Assembly (NCBI GenBank): GCA_007570785.1
Contig: ML664176.1
Coordinates: 1,539,296-1,603,295 of the forward strand
Direction of reading: 5' to 3'
From: Antilocapra americana
Taxonomy: Eukaryota > Chordata > Mammalia > Artiodactyla > Antilocapridae
Length of the DNA stretch: 64,000 nt
The notes beneath the pieces are model-generated. The model was not told the origin of the DNA. It saw nothing but the letters and a program-made list of their open reading frames with translations, and did no database searches. Shown here piece by piece: positions 32,086-43,535 of this stretch. A program made the translations under genes and the position numbers. Positions within the stretch are counted from its first letter, which is position 1. Every line of letters starts with the position of its first letter.

Positions 32086-33669
32086 TCTTAATACATATAT
32101 TTAAAGCATATAATGTAATAAACCAGAATATTTTATTTAGCAATTATTTATCTTTTATCCCACAGTATTCTTTTAAGGTAAAGAATGCTTGACAGTTTTG
32201 TTTTCAAAAAAACTTTAAAATCCAATCAAGCACAGAAATTATTTTTTTAATAGCTGATACATATTTCAATACTCAAGTTAGAATTCCATTACAGAAGAAC
32301 TATTTACCAATTCATCTGAAGATCAAATTCCCTTAAAAGCAGTGTCTTAGATACCTGAATCAGTGATTTCCTTTTGAGAAATTAGAGTATTAATATCATG
32401 ACCTGAATACCTTAATTTGAGCTAGTCAGTAGAAATCTGATTGTTTCTACCTTGGACAAACAAGTCCTCTTTGATTTCTCCTTATGAGGAGGCATTTGCT
32501 TTGGACATATAATGTTCTAATCATTTTAAGGAACATATCTTGATAAATGGAAACATGAGCTTTCAGGTGAGACTATTTCTACCAAGTTTCCTTAAAATGA
32601 GTTTAATGTTCTCTCTCAATTCTTGTCAGTTAATAGTGTAAAAGATGTTTTAGGGACATGATTCTCTAAAAACAAAAATAGCAGCAGGTTAGAAGTGTAC
32701 CTGGCATATAGTAAGCCCTTAACACTCATTTACTGAATCAACAATTAATTCACCTGCAGTGACATTGTGGTAACACAGGTACACACACAGATAAAACACT
32801 CACAATGGATATATTTGATGTACACACAGATATCACAACTAATAAAGCTATATAAATCTAATCTAAAGTACAAGTTGTAATGCATAGCATCACTGTATTT
32901 CTTGTAGTTCATGGGAACAGCACTTTGATAAATAAAGACCTTGGTTCTTTTCTGGAAGTTATATGGCAGCTCAAACGTTAAATTTAAGTAAAGGGGATAT
33001 TGGCTTGATAGGTCATTCACAGGAAGACAGAACTGCTTTATGGCAATCAATGGTGCCCCTTCTTTGCAATCAAACCTGATGGCAAAGAGCTAGTACTTTT
33101 AGCCAGGAACATTTTACTCCATTGGCACCTCAGGCTATAAGGAGATAGTCTGAAAACAAATCCAACATGTGAAATTTCTTCATTATTATTATTTTTGTTG
33201 TTTTCTAGAATTTGGATTTTGATGGCATTTCCTCTGATACTTTAGCAAAACTTTAAGACAATTTCTAGTTTCTGTGAAGTTTTGATAATCAAAGGAAATT
33301 TCTCCCAGTGCAAAATCAACTTGCCACTTAGGTCTGCTCCAGGTTGAAAATGTCAGCTACCTGAAATCCTAGCCAGACTGCTAAAGGCCAGGGACAAACC
33401 AGAAAGAGGTCTTTTCTCTCCCAAAGTTCCCTCAGAAACTTTTTACAGCCTAGATGTCTGCCAAAATAACAAAACAAACCAGTATGAAGTCATAACTTCA
33501 AGTTCCAGAAAGAGTAAGAAGCTCCTAGTGTGACCTGCCCCAGCCTGACAGAGACCTCCAACAGTTTGAAGACACTCAGGGTTAACTGGCTCTTCAAACC
33601 CCCCTGCTTCCTGTTCATCTCATGCCAGATGAAGAAAGGAAGCTGTGAGCTTCTCTAGATAGTTCAATC
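32086..33669. other. No gene; possible MIR tail at 32690-32745
   Basis: Mostly unassigned. 'acctggcatatagtaagccc...' near 32700 looks like a MIR 3' end. The 101-codon minus-strand frame (33050-32745) has no recognisable family and is rich in Tyr, Phe and Ile, as chance AT-rich frames are. Confidence 0.4.
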
Positions 33670-33687
33670 AAGAAATACAGGAGATTT

Positions 33688-36518
33688 CTTCAGGAAGTAA
33701 TAGAAAATCTTAATAGACCCATCACATGCAGGGAAATGGAAACAGTAATCAGAAATCTTCCAACAAACAAAAGCCCAGGACCAGATAGCTTCACAGCTGA
33801 ATTCTACCAAAAATATAGAGAAGAGGTAACACCTATCCTACTCAAACTCTTCCAGAAAATTGCAGAGGAATGTAAACTTCCAAACTTATTCTATGAGGCC
33901 ACCATCACCCTAATACCAAAACCAGATAAAGATGCCACAAAAACAGAAAACTACAGGCCAATATCACTAATGAACATAGATGCAAAAATTCTTAACAAAA
34001 TTCTAGCAAACAGAATCCAACAACATATTAAAAAGATTATACATCATGACCAAGATGGCTTTATCCCAAGGATGCAAGGATTCTTCAACATTCGCAAATC
34101 AATCTGATACACTACATTAACAAATTGAAAGATATAAACCATATTGTTATCTCGATAGATACAGAGAAAGCCTTTGACAAAATTCAACATCAATTTATGA
34201 TAAAAAGCCTCCAGAAAGTGGGCACAGAAGGAACATACCTCAATATAATAAAAGCCATATATGAGAAACCACAGCAAACATTATCCTCAATGGTGAAAAT
34301 TGAAAGCATTTCCCTTGAAGTCAGGAACAAGACAAGGGTGCCCACTCTCACCACTACTATTCAACATAGTCTTGGAAGTTTTAGCCACAGCAATCAGAGA
34401 AGAAAAAGAAATGAAAGGAATCCAGATTAGAAAAGAAGAAGTAAAACTCTCACTGTTTGCAGATGACATGATCCTCTACATAAAAAACCCTCTATCAGAA
34501 AGTTACTAGAGCTAATCAATGAATATAGCAAAGTCGCAAGATATAACAACTTTATATTAACACACAGAAATCCCTTGCATTCCTACACACTGACAATGAA
34601 AGAACAGAAAGACAAATTAAGGAAACAATTTCATTCACCATTGCAACGAAAAGAATAAAATACTTAGGAATAAATCTACCTAAAAAAACAAAAAAACTTT
34701 ATACATAAAACTATAAAACAGTGATGAATGAAATCAAAGATGACACAAATAGATGGAGACATATACCACGTTCATGGATTGGAAGAATCAATATAGTGAA
34801 AGAGTATACTACCCAAAGCAATCTATAGATTCAATGCACTCCCTATCAAGCTACCAACAGTATTTTTCAGAGAACTAGAACAAATAATTTCACAATTTGT
34901 ATGGAAATACAAAAAAACCTTGAATAGACAAAGCAATCTTAAGAAAGAAGAATGGAACTGGAGGAATCAACCTGCCTGACTTCAGGCTATACTACAAAGC
35001 TACAGTCATCAAGACAGTATGGTACTGGCACAAAGAAAGAAATATAGATCAATGGAACAAAATAGAAAGCCCAGAGATACATTCATGCACCTATGGACAT
35101 CTTATCTTTGAAAAAGGAGGCAAGAATATACAATGGAGAAAAGACAATCTATTTAACAAGTGGTGCTGGGAAAACTGGTCAACCACTTGTAAAAGAATGA
35201 AACTAGAACACTTTCTACATCATATACAAAAATAAACTCATAATGGACTAAAGATCGAAATGTAAGACCAGAAACTATAAAACTCCTAGAGGAAAACATA
35301 GGTAAAACACTCTCTGACATAAATCACAGCAGGATTCTCTATGACCCACCTCCCAGAGCAATGGAAATAAAAGCAAAAATAAACAAATGTGACCTAATTA
35401 AACTTAAAAACTTTTGCACAATGAAGGAAACTATAAGTAAGGTGAAAAGAAAGCCTTCAGAATGGGAGAAAATAATAGCAAATGAAGCAACTGACAACTA
35501 ATTAATCTCAAAAATGTACACGCAGCTCCTGCAGCTCAATTCCAGAAAAATAAACGACCCAATCAAAAAATGGGCCAAAGAACTAAACAGACATTTCTCC
35601 AAAGAAGATATACAGATGGCTAACAAACACATGAAAAGATGCTCAACATCTCTCATTATCAGAGAAATGCAAATCAAAACCACAATGAGGAACCAACTCA
35701 CGCTCATCAAAATAACTGCTATCAAAAAATCTATAAGCAATAAATGCTGGAGAAGGTGTGGAGAAAAGGGAACCCTCTTACACTGTTGGTGGGAATGCAA
35801 ACTAGTACAGCCACTATGGAGAACAGTGTGGAGATTCCTTTAAAAACTGGAAATAGACCTGCCATATGGCCCAGCAATCCCACTGCTGGGCATACACACC
35901 AAGGAAACCAGAATTGAAAGAGACACGTGTACCCCAATGTTCACTGCAGCACTGTTTACAATAGCCAGGACATGGAAGCAACCTATATATCCATCAGCAG
36001 ACGAATGGATAAGAAAGCTGTGGTACATATACACAATGGAATATTACTCAGCCATTAAAAAGAATGCGTTTGAATCAGTTCTAATGAGGTGGATGAAACT
36101 GGAGCCTATTATACAGAGTGAAGTAAGTCAGAAAGAAAAACACTAATACAGTATATTAACACATATATGTATGGAATTTAGAAAGATGGTAACCATGACC
36201 CCAAGAGACACAGATGTAAAGAACAGACTGTTGGACTCTGTGCGAGAAGGCAAGGGTGGGATGATTTGAGAGAACTGCATTGAACCATGTATATTATCAT
36301 ATTTGAAATAGATCGCCAGTCCAGGTTTGATGCATGAGACAGGGTGCTCAGGGCTGGTGCACTGGGATGACCCTGAGGGATGGGATGGGAAGGGAATTGG
36401 GAGGAAGATTCAGGATGGGGATCACATGTACACCCATGGCTGATTCATTTCAATATATGGCTAAAACTGCTACAATATTGTAAAGTAATTAGCCTCCAAT
36501 TAAAATAAATTAAAAAAA
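33688..36518 (+). mobile_element. Bovine L1 (L1_BT type), 5'-truncated, with target-site duplication
   Basis: A 2.8-kb L1 lies between two copies of 'aagaaatacaggagattt' (33670-33687 and 36519-36536), an 18-bp target duplication whose leading bases may belong to the poly(A) tail. The copy begins inside ORF2 just before the reverse-transcriptase domain. 33736-34107 encodes '[20 protein letters not shown]' and 'NYRPISLMN'. The catalytic box reads FADD at 34456-34467. The C-terminal part (35514-36146) keeps '[15 protein letters not shown]' and 'TMEYYSAIKKNAFES'. A small deletion shifts frame near 34103, and further indels (about 34490 and others) and stops break the frame, so it is a dead copy. 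The 3' UTR runs 36170-36510 and ends in a short A-rich tail. Confidence 0.96.
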
Positions 36519-36689
36519 AAGAAATACAGGAGATTTGTTGACACCTACATTTCATGTGTCAAGAAACGTAGGTTCCCCCCTTCCTCTGCATCACTTGTGA
36601 AATGAAGTACCTGTTTATTTCACTTGCCTGGGCCTCAATTCCCTCAGCTGAGAAGATAAAGAAAATCAAGTCTTTGAAAACCTATTTTA

Positions 36690-36895
36690 ACATTTTTACT
36701 GCATTCTAGGAATTGTGCTAATTTCTTCACATATGTTATTTCATTTTGTTTTCACCATACTCATCCTACTGATCTCATCCTACTTTATAGATGAGGAAAC
36801 TGAAACCTAACCTATTAGGGTTAGGTAACTTGGTCAAGTTCATGAGTAGATAGCAGAATGAGAGTTCCACCCCAGGCAGCCTGGGCCAAATTTCA
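36690..36895 (-). mobile_element. MIR SINE, antisense
   Basis: 'ttctaggaattgtgctaatt', 'catatgttatttcattttgt', 'tatagatgaggaaactgaaa', 'taggtaacttggtcaagttc' and 'ccccaggcagcctgggcc' are the complement of MIR in reverse order. Confidence 0.75.
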
Positions 36896-37588
36896 CATCC
36901 TTACCTTCTCCCCTGAGCTGTGCCTGACATATCTCTGATTCTTTGGTAGCACTTGACAGTATCACAAAACAAAGTCAGACAAAAGTCTCAGGTGATCCAT
37001 TGGCTACTGCTCTAAGTGTTCCTTTTATAACTTTCTGCCCTCTCATCCACTGGCATGAACAGCTCAGTTCTATGTCATGTTTGATGGCAAACATCCATGC
37101 AACACAAAGAAGCCACGGGATTTTATCTGGTCATTTTATTTGAGCAAGCAAGGCTCTATGGAGGCAGGGCATCTGTGACTCATCCATTAGCTCTGGAATC
37201 TCTTTCAAAATTTACTGATCTCCTGACAGGAATGGGCAATGGCTTCACAGAAAATGGAAAGCTTTGAACTTTTGCCAGAATCTCAAACCCAAATGAAACC
37301 CAACTGCTTACGTCGAGTATGGGTAATAACTTTGTTCTTCTGGCTCCTGCAAAGTCAAAGATGTCTCTTCTCCTATTCCTCCAGGCTTAATGAATGACAA
37401 ATTAAAGTGAGCCAAACATGCACCTTGCGAAGAGGAGCTGCCAGCAACTGATTTCTGATCTAATAGCCTTAGGATTTTCTCTGACATGGTTAGGCTTGAG
37501 ACAGTCCATTTAGAGGAAAAGCAGTTAAAAGAGATCTGATAAAAATCTTCTATTACTGCTAAGGCAGAGGGTTTTAGAAGGCTGAGTG
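36896..37588. other. No gene or recognised repeat
   Basis: Single-copy-looking stretch. The frame 36943-37143 (66 codons) is not recognised. Confidence 0.45.
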
Positions 37589-37810
37589 GTAAAGGAGGGA
37601 GAATGTGTGCTCCTGTTTCTATGGGACCCAGGCATGAATCCCAGTCCTTCCATTTAGTAACTGTGTGAACTTATACAAGTTATTCAGCTTCTCTGAACTC
37701 CAGATTTCTTCATCTATAAAGCTGGGATAAAACTACTTGTCAACATGTTTGTTGTAAAGATAAAGTGAATTAACCATGTAAGAACTCAGTATATTTGCTA
37801 TCTCCAAATT
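37589..37810 (+). mobile_element. MIR SINE
   Basis: Sense MIR: 'gggacccaggcatgaatccc', 'ccatttagtaactgtgtgaa', 'tacaagttattcagcttctc', 'ttcttcatctataaagctgg' and 'taaagataaagtgaattaac'. Confidence 0.8.
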
Positions 37811-37819
37811 CCACAAAAT

Positions 37820-37970
37820 TATGGAATTTTAGAGGTAAAAGAGACTTATGATATTGAGTTCAGACACCTGATTTGACAGATGATGAAGGTAAAGCCCAAG
37901 AAATTAAAATCCAAGACCATGTAAGTAACTCAATGTTAGTCTAGCCCATTCTATTTCTGGCCATCTTGCC
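37820..37970 (-). mobile_element. Old MIR-like fragment
   Basis: 'tggaattttagaggtaaaag', 'gacagatgatgaaggtaaag' and 'ccatgtaagtaactcaatgt' resemble the reversed MIR-type core with 'acagatgaggaaactgag'. Weak. Confidence 0.4.
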
Positions 37971-38384
37971 ATTTTGTAAATCCTGCATATAAAGATACAC
38001 TTATCCATCAATCAACATAATTTATGGGGTATGCTTTAATTGCTTAGCTATGTTAAGAACTGTGAAGATTAAAAAAACAAAGAGTCTTGGGCATTATCAA
38101 CAATAGGCATTAAGACCTTTCTGTGTTCAGTATTCTGAGCTTTCAGCTTGGGGATCATGCGTCAAGTGTAAGCCATTTTACATGTCATCAAGAAGTTACC
38201 ATTTTGTTGGAGAAACAGTATCAATTCACATGGAACAAATAGAGAGAGATGCAAGATGGCTCATATAAGTGCAAATAGTACAGTTTAGATGTGAAAATAG
38301 GAGCAGAAAATAAGTAGGAGATAAGTAGGTACGCGCTACTTTCCAGATGAGAGAGTCACTTCATCTGAAACTTTAGTTGCTTCA

Positions 38385-38500
38385 TCTGATGGCAGAATGA
38401 ATTAGCTCCTATGTTACAAGTAACTGGGAGGATTATACCCAATGATAAAAACTATGCACTTCGTAGAGTACCTGACACATGGTGAGCATTTACTAGACTC
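38385..38500 (+). mobile_element. MIR SINE 3' half
   Basis: 'atctgatggcagaatgaatt', 'actgggaggattatacccaa' and 'agtacctgacacatggtgag' match the MIR core and 3' end in order. Confidence 0.6.
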
Positions 38501-38891
38501 TAAGCCATATACTGAGATTTATGTTCACAAAATGCTATGAGGTAGTTACCACTATTCTTTTTATTCTCTCGTGAGGAACCTGAATTAAGATCAATTACAT
38601 ACAGGCACATGACTGCATTTTGGTCAACAGCATTTGAGCAAAAGTGATACGGGCTACTTCTGGTGTAAGGTGGTAAAGAATTGGGTATATCTTCTCCCAT
38701 TCGCTGACTTAATGGAGAGTGATCAAAAGATGAAAAAGAGGGTGGAGCCATAGAATAGAAGGAGCCTGAATCCTTGAATGATGACATCGAAGGTAGCCAG
38801 CCAGAAATATGTCCTAATGGCCTGGAACATGAGTATGAAATATGCTTTCATAGTATAACTACCCAGATTTCAGGGTTTACTTGTTGTAATC

Positions 38892-39101
38892 TGTGTGTGT
38901 GTGTGTTAGTCACTCAGTCATGTCTGACTCTTTGTGACCCCATGGGCTGTAGCCCACCAAGCTCCTCGGCCCATAGAATTCTCCAGGCAAGAATACTGGG
39001 GTCACTCCCTTCTCAGTGGGATCTTCTTGACCCAGGGATTGAACCCAGCTCTCCTGCATTACAGAAAGATTCTTGGACCATCTGAACCATCAGGGAAGCC
39101 C
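38892..39101 (-). mobile_element. Bov-tA SINE, antisense, with (TG)n at its 3' end
   Basis: A (GT)7 run (38892-38906) precedes 'tagtcactcagtcatgtctg', the BOV-A body, and then the reversed tRNA-like head 'gggattgaacccagctctcc ... tcagggaagccc' ending at 39101. A shared 'gattgaaccc' B-box complement is present. Confidence 0.93.
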
Positions 39102-39182
39102 AAGCATTGCCTAACTAATACATTTACTAAGAGTCTTTTTGTTTCTTTAAGACTGAATTAGAACACATTATAGCAAGCACAT

Positions 39183-39350
39183 GGGTTTCCCAAGTGGCTC
39201 AGTGGTAAAGAATCTGCCTGCCAATGCAGAAGACAGGTTCACTCTCTGGGTTGGAAAGATTACCCCGAGGAGGAAATGGCAATTCACTCCAGTATTTTTG
39301 CCAGGATAAGAGTTGGACACAACTAAGCACAATAACAACAACAAAAATAC
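39183..39350 (+). mobile_element. Bov-tA SINE, sense, shortened
   Basis: Head 'gggtttcccaagtggctcag', 'tggtaaagaatctgcctgcc', then a BOV-A segment with internal loss between about 39300 and 39310, ending 'gttggacacaactaagcac' and an (ACA)n tail. It lies only 80 bp from the antisense copy at 38892-39101, so the two could pair as an inverted repeat. Confidence 0.9.
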
Positions 39351-39426
39351 ATATAAGTTAGGTAATGGGTAGATATGGAGTTTAACTCTTCTAAATTTCT
39401 TATCTTGGGGCTTCCCCCAAGATAAA

Positions 39427-39532
39427 GTTCTCCCCAAGCTAAAGTGTTAACTTTAGCTTCTGATACATTATATAGACCAGTTCTTCCCAGGCTAAAATTT
39501 TAACTTTAGCTTCTGATACATTATATAGACCT
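39427..39532. repeat. 53-bp direct tandem duplication
   Basis: Copies 39427-39479 and 39480-39532 share 'ctttagcttctgatacatta' plus TATAGACC and differ at a few positions near the start. Copy 1 contains a perfect 8-bp hairpin 'gctaaagt-gtta-actttagc' (39438-39457) that is degraded in copy 2. Confidence 0.95.
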
Positions 39533-39599
39533 ACTGTAATCTCCCAGGTAGTCCCTAAAGGGGGCTACAGAACATAAATTTCAAAGTAGTTGTGGAAAA

Positions 39600-41460
39600 A
39601 CCTTGAATAAGATAAAAATAATTAACAGAAAAAGAGTGCTATAAGGGAGGGTAAAAAAGAAATCAGAAACTATGGTGGTAAATATAAATATATTGGCAAT
39701 TTCAATACATAAGAATGAACAAATGTATCAAATAAAAGAAAAAATATCAAAAAAGAATTTTAAAAAGTTAACCATATACTATTCATGAGATATACACCTA
39801 CAACATATAACTACAGAATGGTTAAAAGTAAAAGGATGGAAAATGACATGCCAGACAAATTCTAATCAAAAGACTGCAAGTGTAACTACAGTAACATCAG
39901 AACAAATGGACCAAAAGTCAAAAGAAAAAAACTGCTAAAGATAAAGAGGACAACTTCATAAAGACAAAATGTTGTATTAACCAGAGAGATAAACTGATTT
40001 GAAACTCTTAGTGCCTATATAAAGCAAAAATTTACAGAACTACCAGGAGAAAAAGAAAAATCCATAATCATTGTAGGTATGCTTGTGCTTGTTGCTCAGT
40101 TGTGTCAGACTCTTCATGACCCCATGGACTGTAGCCTTCCAGGCTCCTATGTCCATGGGAATTCTCTAGGCAAGAATATTGAACTGGTTTGCCATGCCCT
40201 CATCCAGGGGATCTTTCCAACCCAGGGATCAAACCCAGGTCTCCTTCATTGCAGGCGGATTCTTTACCCACTGAGCCACCAGGAAAGCCCAAGAATACTG
40301 GAGTGAGTAGCCTATCCCTTCTTCAGGGGATCTTCCCAAACCAGGAATTGAATCAGGTTGGATTTCAGGTGTATTCTTTACCAGCTGAGCTACCAGGGGC
40401 ACCCCATTGTAGGTGTAACTTATAGCAAAAACAACAACAATTTGATAAAGACATAGAAGATTTGTACAACAGACTTGGGTTAACTGACAAATACAGAACA
40501 CAATACCCAGCAACTGCATACTGTACATTCTTTAAAGGTAGATAGACTATGAACAATTTACTCTATATTGAGCCATAAAGCCATTCTCAACAAATTTAAA
40601 AGTACTGATTATGCAGATACAATAGAAGGAAAGAATAATAAAGACAAGAATAGAAATGAATAAAACTGATAAAGAACACACAACAGAGAAAACCAACAAA
40701 GTCAAAGGTTTATTATTTAAAAAGCTGATATTATAGTTTAAAAAACTTTAAAACAGATGAGATTTATCAAAGTTATAATACAAAGCTATACATAATCATA
40801 ATCTGAAATGAAATGAAGAACACAATGATTTCTGTAGACATCAAATAGAGTAACAAATATTATGAATAATTTAGATAAAATCAACAAATTCCTAGAAAAA
40901 AATATATCATTAAAATTGATTCAAGAATAAGCAAAAGATCTGAATATTTGTATAGCCATAAATAAAAATAAAGTAAAAGTCAAAATTCTTCCCATAAAGA
41001 AAAATTTAGGCCCAGTTTCTTCACCTGCAAGTTCTGAAATATTTAAGGAAAGATTATTTCAATTTTATATGATCTGTTCCAAAGAACAGAAAAAGAGGGA
41101 GTGATACCCATCTTTTATTCTATAAAGCTACTGCAACCTTGCTACCCAGACTGACAAGGACAATTAAAGAAAGTTGCAGGGAATCTCATTCATAAACATT
41201 GACGCAAAAGTCCTAAACAAAATTAACCAACTAAGTCAAGAAATTCATAAAAAATAGAATATATTATGACCAAATGGATTTATTCCAGAAATGCAAGACT
41301 GATTTACATTAGGAAAGCAAATTAATGTAATCACCATATTAATAAAGGGAAAAAAATACTCATTTCAATAGAGAAAGTGACAACCCTTGATACAATTCAA
41401 AATTCATTTGTGACTTTAAAAAGTTAGTAGCAAACTGACACAATAATGCAGTGTAACAAA
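39600..41460 (+). mobile_element. Ancient L1 ORF2 relic (endonuclease to RT region)
   Basis: Sense L1 ORF2 with broken frames. Endonuclease-region landmarks: 'ggttaaaagtaaaaggatgg' near 39820, 'ttctaatcaaaagactgcaa' near 39861, 'catagaagatttgtacaaca' near 40453, 'gccataaagccattctcaac' near 40572. RT-region landmarks: 'gaccaaatggatttattcca' near 41268 and 'tgcaagactgatttacatta' near 41292. A dimeric tRNA SINE interrupts it at 40079-40404. The same L1 appears to resume at 42990. Confidence 0.75.
40079..40404 (-). mobile_element. Dimeric Bov-tA-type SINE, antisense, with 10-bp target duplication
   Basis: Flanked by 'cattgtaggt' at 40069-40078 and 40405-40414. Inside, in reverse, are a BOV-A body (from 'tgttgctcagttgtgtcaga'), a tRNA-like head ending 'ccaccaggaaagccc' at about 40290, then about 30 bp of BOV-A-like text ('aagaatactggagtgagtag') and a second tRNA-like head ending 'gctaccaggggcacccc'. 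One duplication encloses both heads, so this was a single insertion of a two-headed element. It may correspond to a named bovine tRNA-SINE subfamily that I cannot confirm. Confidence 0.9.
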
Positions 41461-41631
41461 ATGCCAGGTCACCTGAGAATTGGCTAATCTATATGGATTA
41501 ATCTAGGTTTTGAGTTTTACATAGGTTCAAGTCTGTCCATATTTGGACTAATAGGCTATTAAGGGTGTGTTTTCTTGTGATAGCAGAAGCAACAAAAGAG
41601 TAAATAGAAACACAGGTTAATTCCCAATGTC
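41461..41631. other. Unassigned old repeat text left of BovB
   Basis: 'aatgcagtgtaacaaaatgc' and 'ggtgtgttttcttgtgatag' look like part of an old interspersed repeat that resumes right of BovB (from about 42725, 'cttggaactggcacatagac'). The family is not identified. Confidence 0.4.
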
Positions 41632-42724
41632 TAGACTATGCCAAAGCCTTTGACTATGTGGATCACAATAAACTGTGGAAAACTCTGAAAGAGATGGGAA
41701 TACCAGACCACCTGACCTGCCTCTTGAGAAACCTGTATGCAGGTCAGGAAGCAACAGTTACAACTTGACATGGAAAAATGGACTGGTTCCAAATAGGAAA
41801 AGGAGTACGTCAAGGCTGTGTATTGTTATCCTGCTTATTTAACTCATATGCAGAGTACATCATGAGAAATGCTGGGCTGGAGGAGGCACAAGCTGGAATC
41901 AAGATTGCCAGGAGAAATATCAATAACCTCAGATATGCAGATGACACCACCTTTATGGCAGAAAGTGAAGAAGAACTAAAGAGCCTCTTGATGAAAGTGA
42001 AAGACAAGAGTGAAAAAGTTGGCTTAAAGCTCAACATTCAGAAAATGAAGATCATGGCACCTGGTCCCATCACTTCATGGCAAATAGATGGGGAAACAAT
42101 GGAAACAATGTCATGTCAGACTTTATTTTTAGGAGCTCCAAAATCACTACAGATGGTGACTGCAGCCATGAAATTAAAAGATGCTTACTCCCTGGAAGGA
42201 AAGTTATGACCAACCTAAATAGCATATTAAAAAGCAGAGATATTACTTTGCCAACAAAGGTCCATCTAGTCAAGGCTATAGTTTTTCTGGTAGTCATGTA
42301 TAGATGTGAGAGTTGAACTATAAAGAGGGCTGAACACAGAAGAATTTATGCTTTTGAACTGTGGTGTTGGAGAAGACTTTGGAGGGTCCCTGGACTGCAA
42401 GGAGATCCAACCAGTCCATCCGAAGGGAAACCAGTCCTGGGTGTTCATTGGAATGACTGATGTTAAAGCTAAAACTACAGTATTTTGGCCACCTGATGCA
42501 AAGAGCTAACTCATTGGAAAAGACCCTGATGCTGGGAAGGATCGGGGGCAGGAGGAGAAGGGGACAACAGAGGATGAGATGGTTGGATGGCATCATCAAC
42601 TCAATGGATATGAGTTTGGGTAAACTCCGGGAGTTGGTAATGGACAGGGAGGCTTGGCATGCTGCGGTTCATGGGGTCACAAAGAGTTGGACATGACTGA
42701 GCAACTGAACAGAACTGAACTGAA
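41632..42724 (+). mobile_element. BovB LINE, longest copy here, with RT core
   Basis: It begins in the RT domain ('gactatgccaaagcctttga', translating to an AKAFDYV box) and ends at the BovB 3' terminus 'ctgaacagaactgaactga'. The frame 41778-42209 covers 'KGVRQGC' and the catalytic YADD at 41934-41945. A frameshift near 42110-42130 moves the reading to 42077-42316 ('GRKVMTNLNSILKSRDI'), and a third segment (42460-42696) carries the C-terminal 'FGHLM' region. There is no endonuclease domain and no single open frame, so it is inactive. Confidence 0.96.
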
Positions 42725-42985
42725 GCTTGGAACTGGCACATAGACATTTCTACTGACATTCTGCTGGTTAAAGTAATCACATAGTCAAGCCAAATATCCC
42801 TGGGCATGGGGAAATGCCACCTCAAGTGGAGGAACTGTAATGTCATGTGATAGAAGTCAAACAGAGGGAAAGGTGAAAAATCAAGAAAAATCATGCAATT
42901 TATCATTTTAGATAAAAAAGCAATTTTAACTAATAAAGGATGTTTACAAAATATAGTTTAAAAATCTGCCCCAAATAACTTAGAT
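42725..42985. other. Unassigned old repeat text right of BovB
   Basis: 'gacattctgctggttaaagt', 'cacatagtcaagccaaatat' and 'catggggaaatgccacctca' resemble a mammalian-wide repeat that I cannot name. It forms a pair with 41461-41631, separated by BovB. Confidence 0.4.
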
Positions 42986-42989
42986 GATA

Positions 42990-43535
42990 ACATAGTTGAA
43001 TAGTTTCCCTTTGAGACAGGAAGAAAGAAACATGCCTCCATTACCACTTCCACTGGATATATTTATTGGAGATCTTAACAAACACATCAAGAGAAAAAAA
43101 AAGAAATAGCATCACTTTCAGTGAAGAAATAAAACTGTCTTTTTTTTGTTCTGAATCATGTTTCCATACTTAGAAAATTTAAAAGAATCTTCAAATAAAT
43201 TATTTGAATTATTAAAAGTATAGGAAGTTTGCCAGGTTTAAAAAATCAATATACAGAAATCATATACTAGCAACAAATAAATTTTTAAAAGATAGAATTA
43301 ATGCCTTAACAACTTAGGAATATATCTAATGAAACATGTTCAAGATATTTCAGAGAAGATTATAAAACTTTATTGAATGGCATTAGAAAATATCTAAATT
43401 AAAGAAGTACATGGCCTTCATAGATGGGAACACTTTATATAGCAAAGATATTAATTCTCTTCCAAAGTAATTCTCTTCCAAAGTGATCTATATAGTCATT
43501 GCATCCTAAGTGAAATCCAGACAGGATTTGAGGTT
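42990..43535 (+). mobile_element. Ancient L1 ORF2 relic, continuation
   Basis: The order fits the region after the RT catalytic box: 'ttaaaaaatcaatatacaga' near 43238, 'atatactagcaacaaataaa' near 43262, 'aacttaggaatatatctaat' near 43310, 'agaagattataaaactttat' near 43354, 'tcatagatgggaacacttta' near 43418 and 'tgatctatatagtcattgca' near 43484. A 16-bp tandem duplication 'aattctcttccaaagt' (43453-43468, 43469-43484) is present. It probably belongs to the same insertion as 39600-41460. Confidence 0.7.

Noticed and set aside
33736..36146. Reverse-transcriptase-like open frames as a gene or a bacterial-type retron/DGR
   Set aside because: The frames are colinear pieces of L1 ORF2 inside an element with poly(A) remnant and target duplication, and they are separated by frameshifts and stops.
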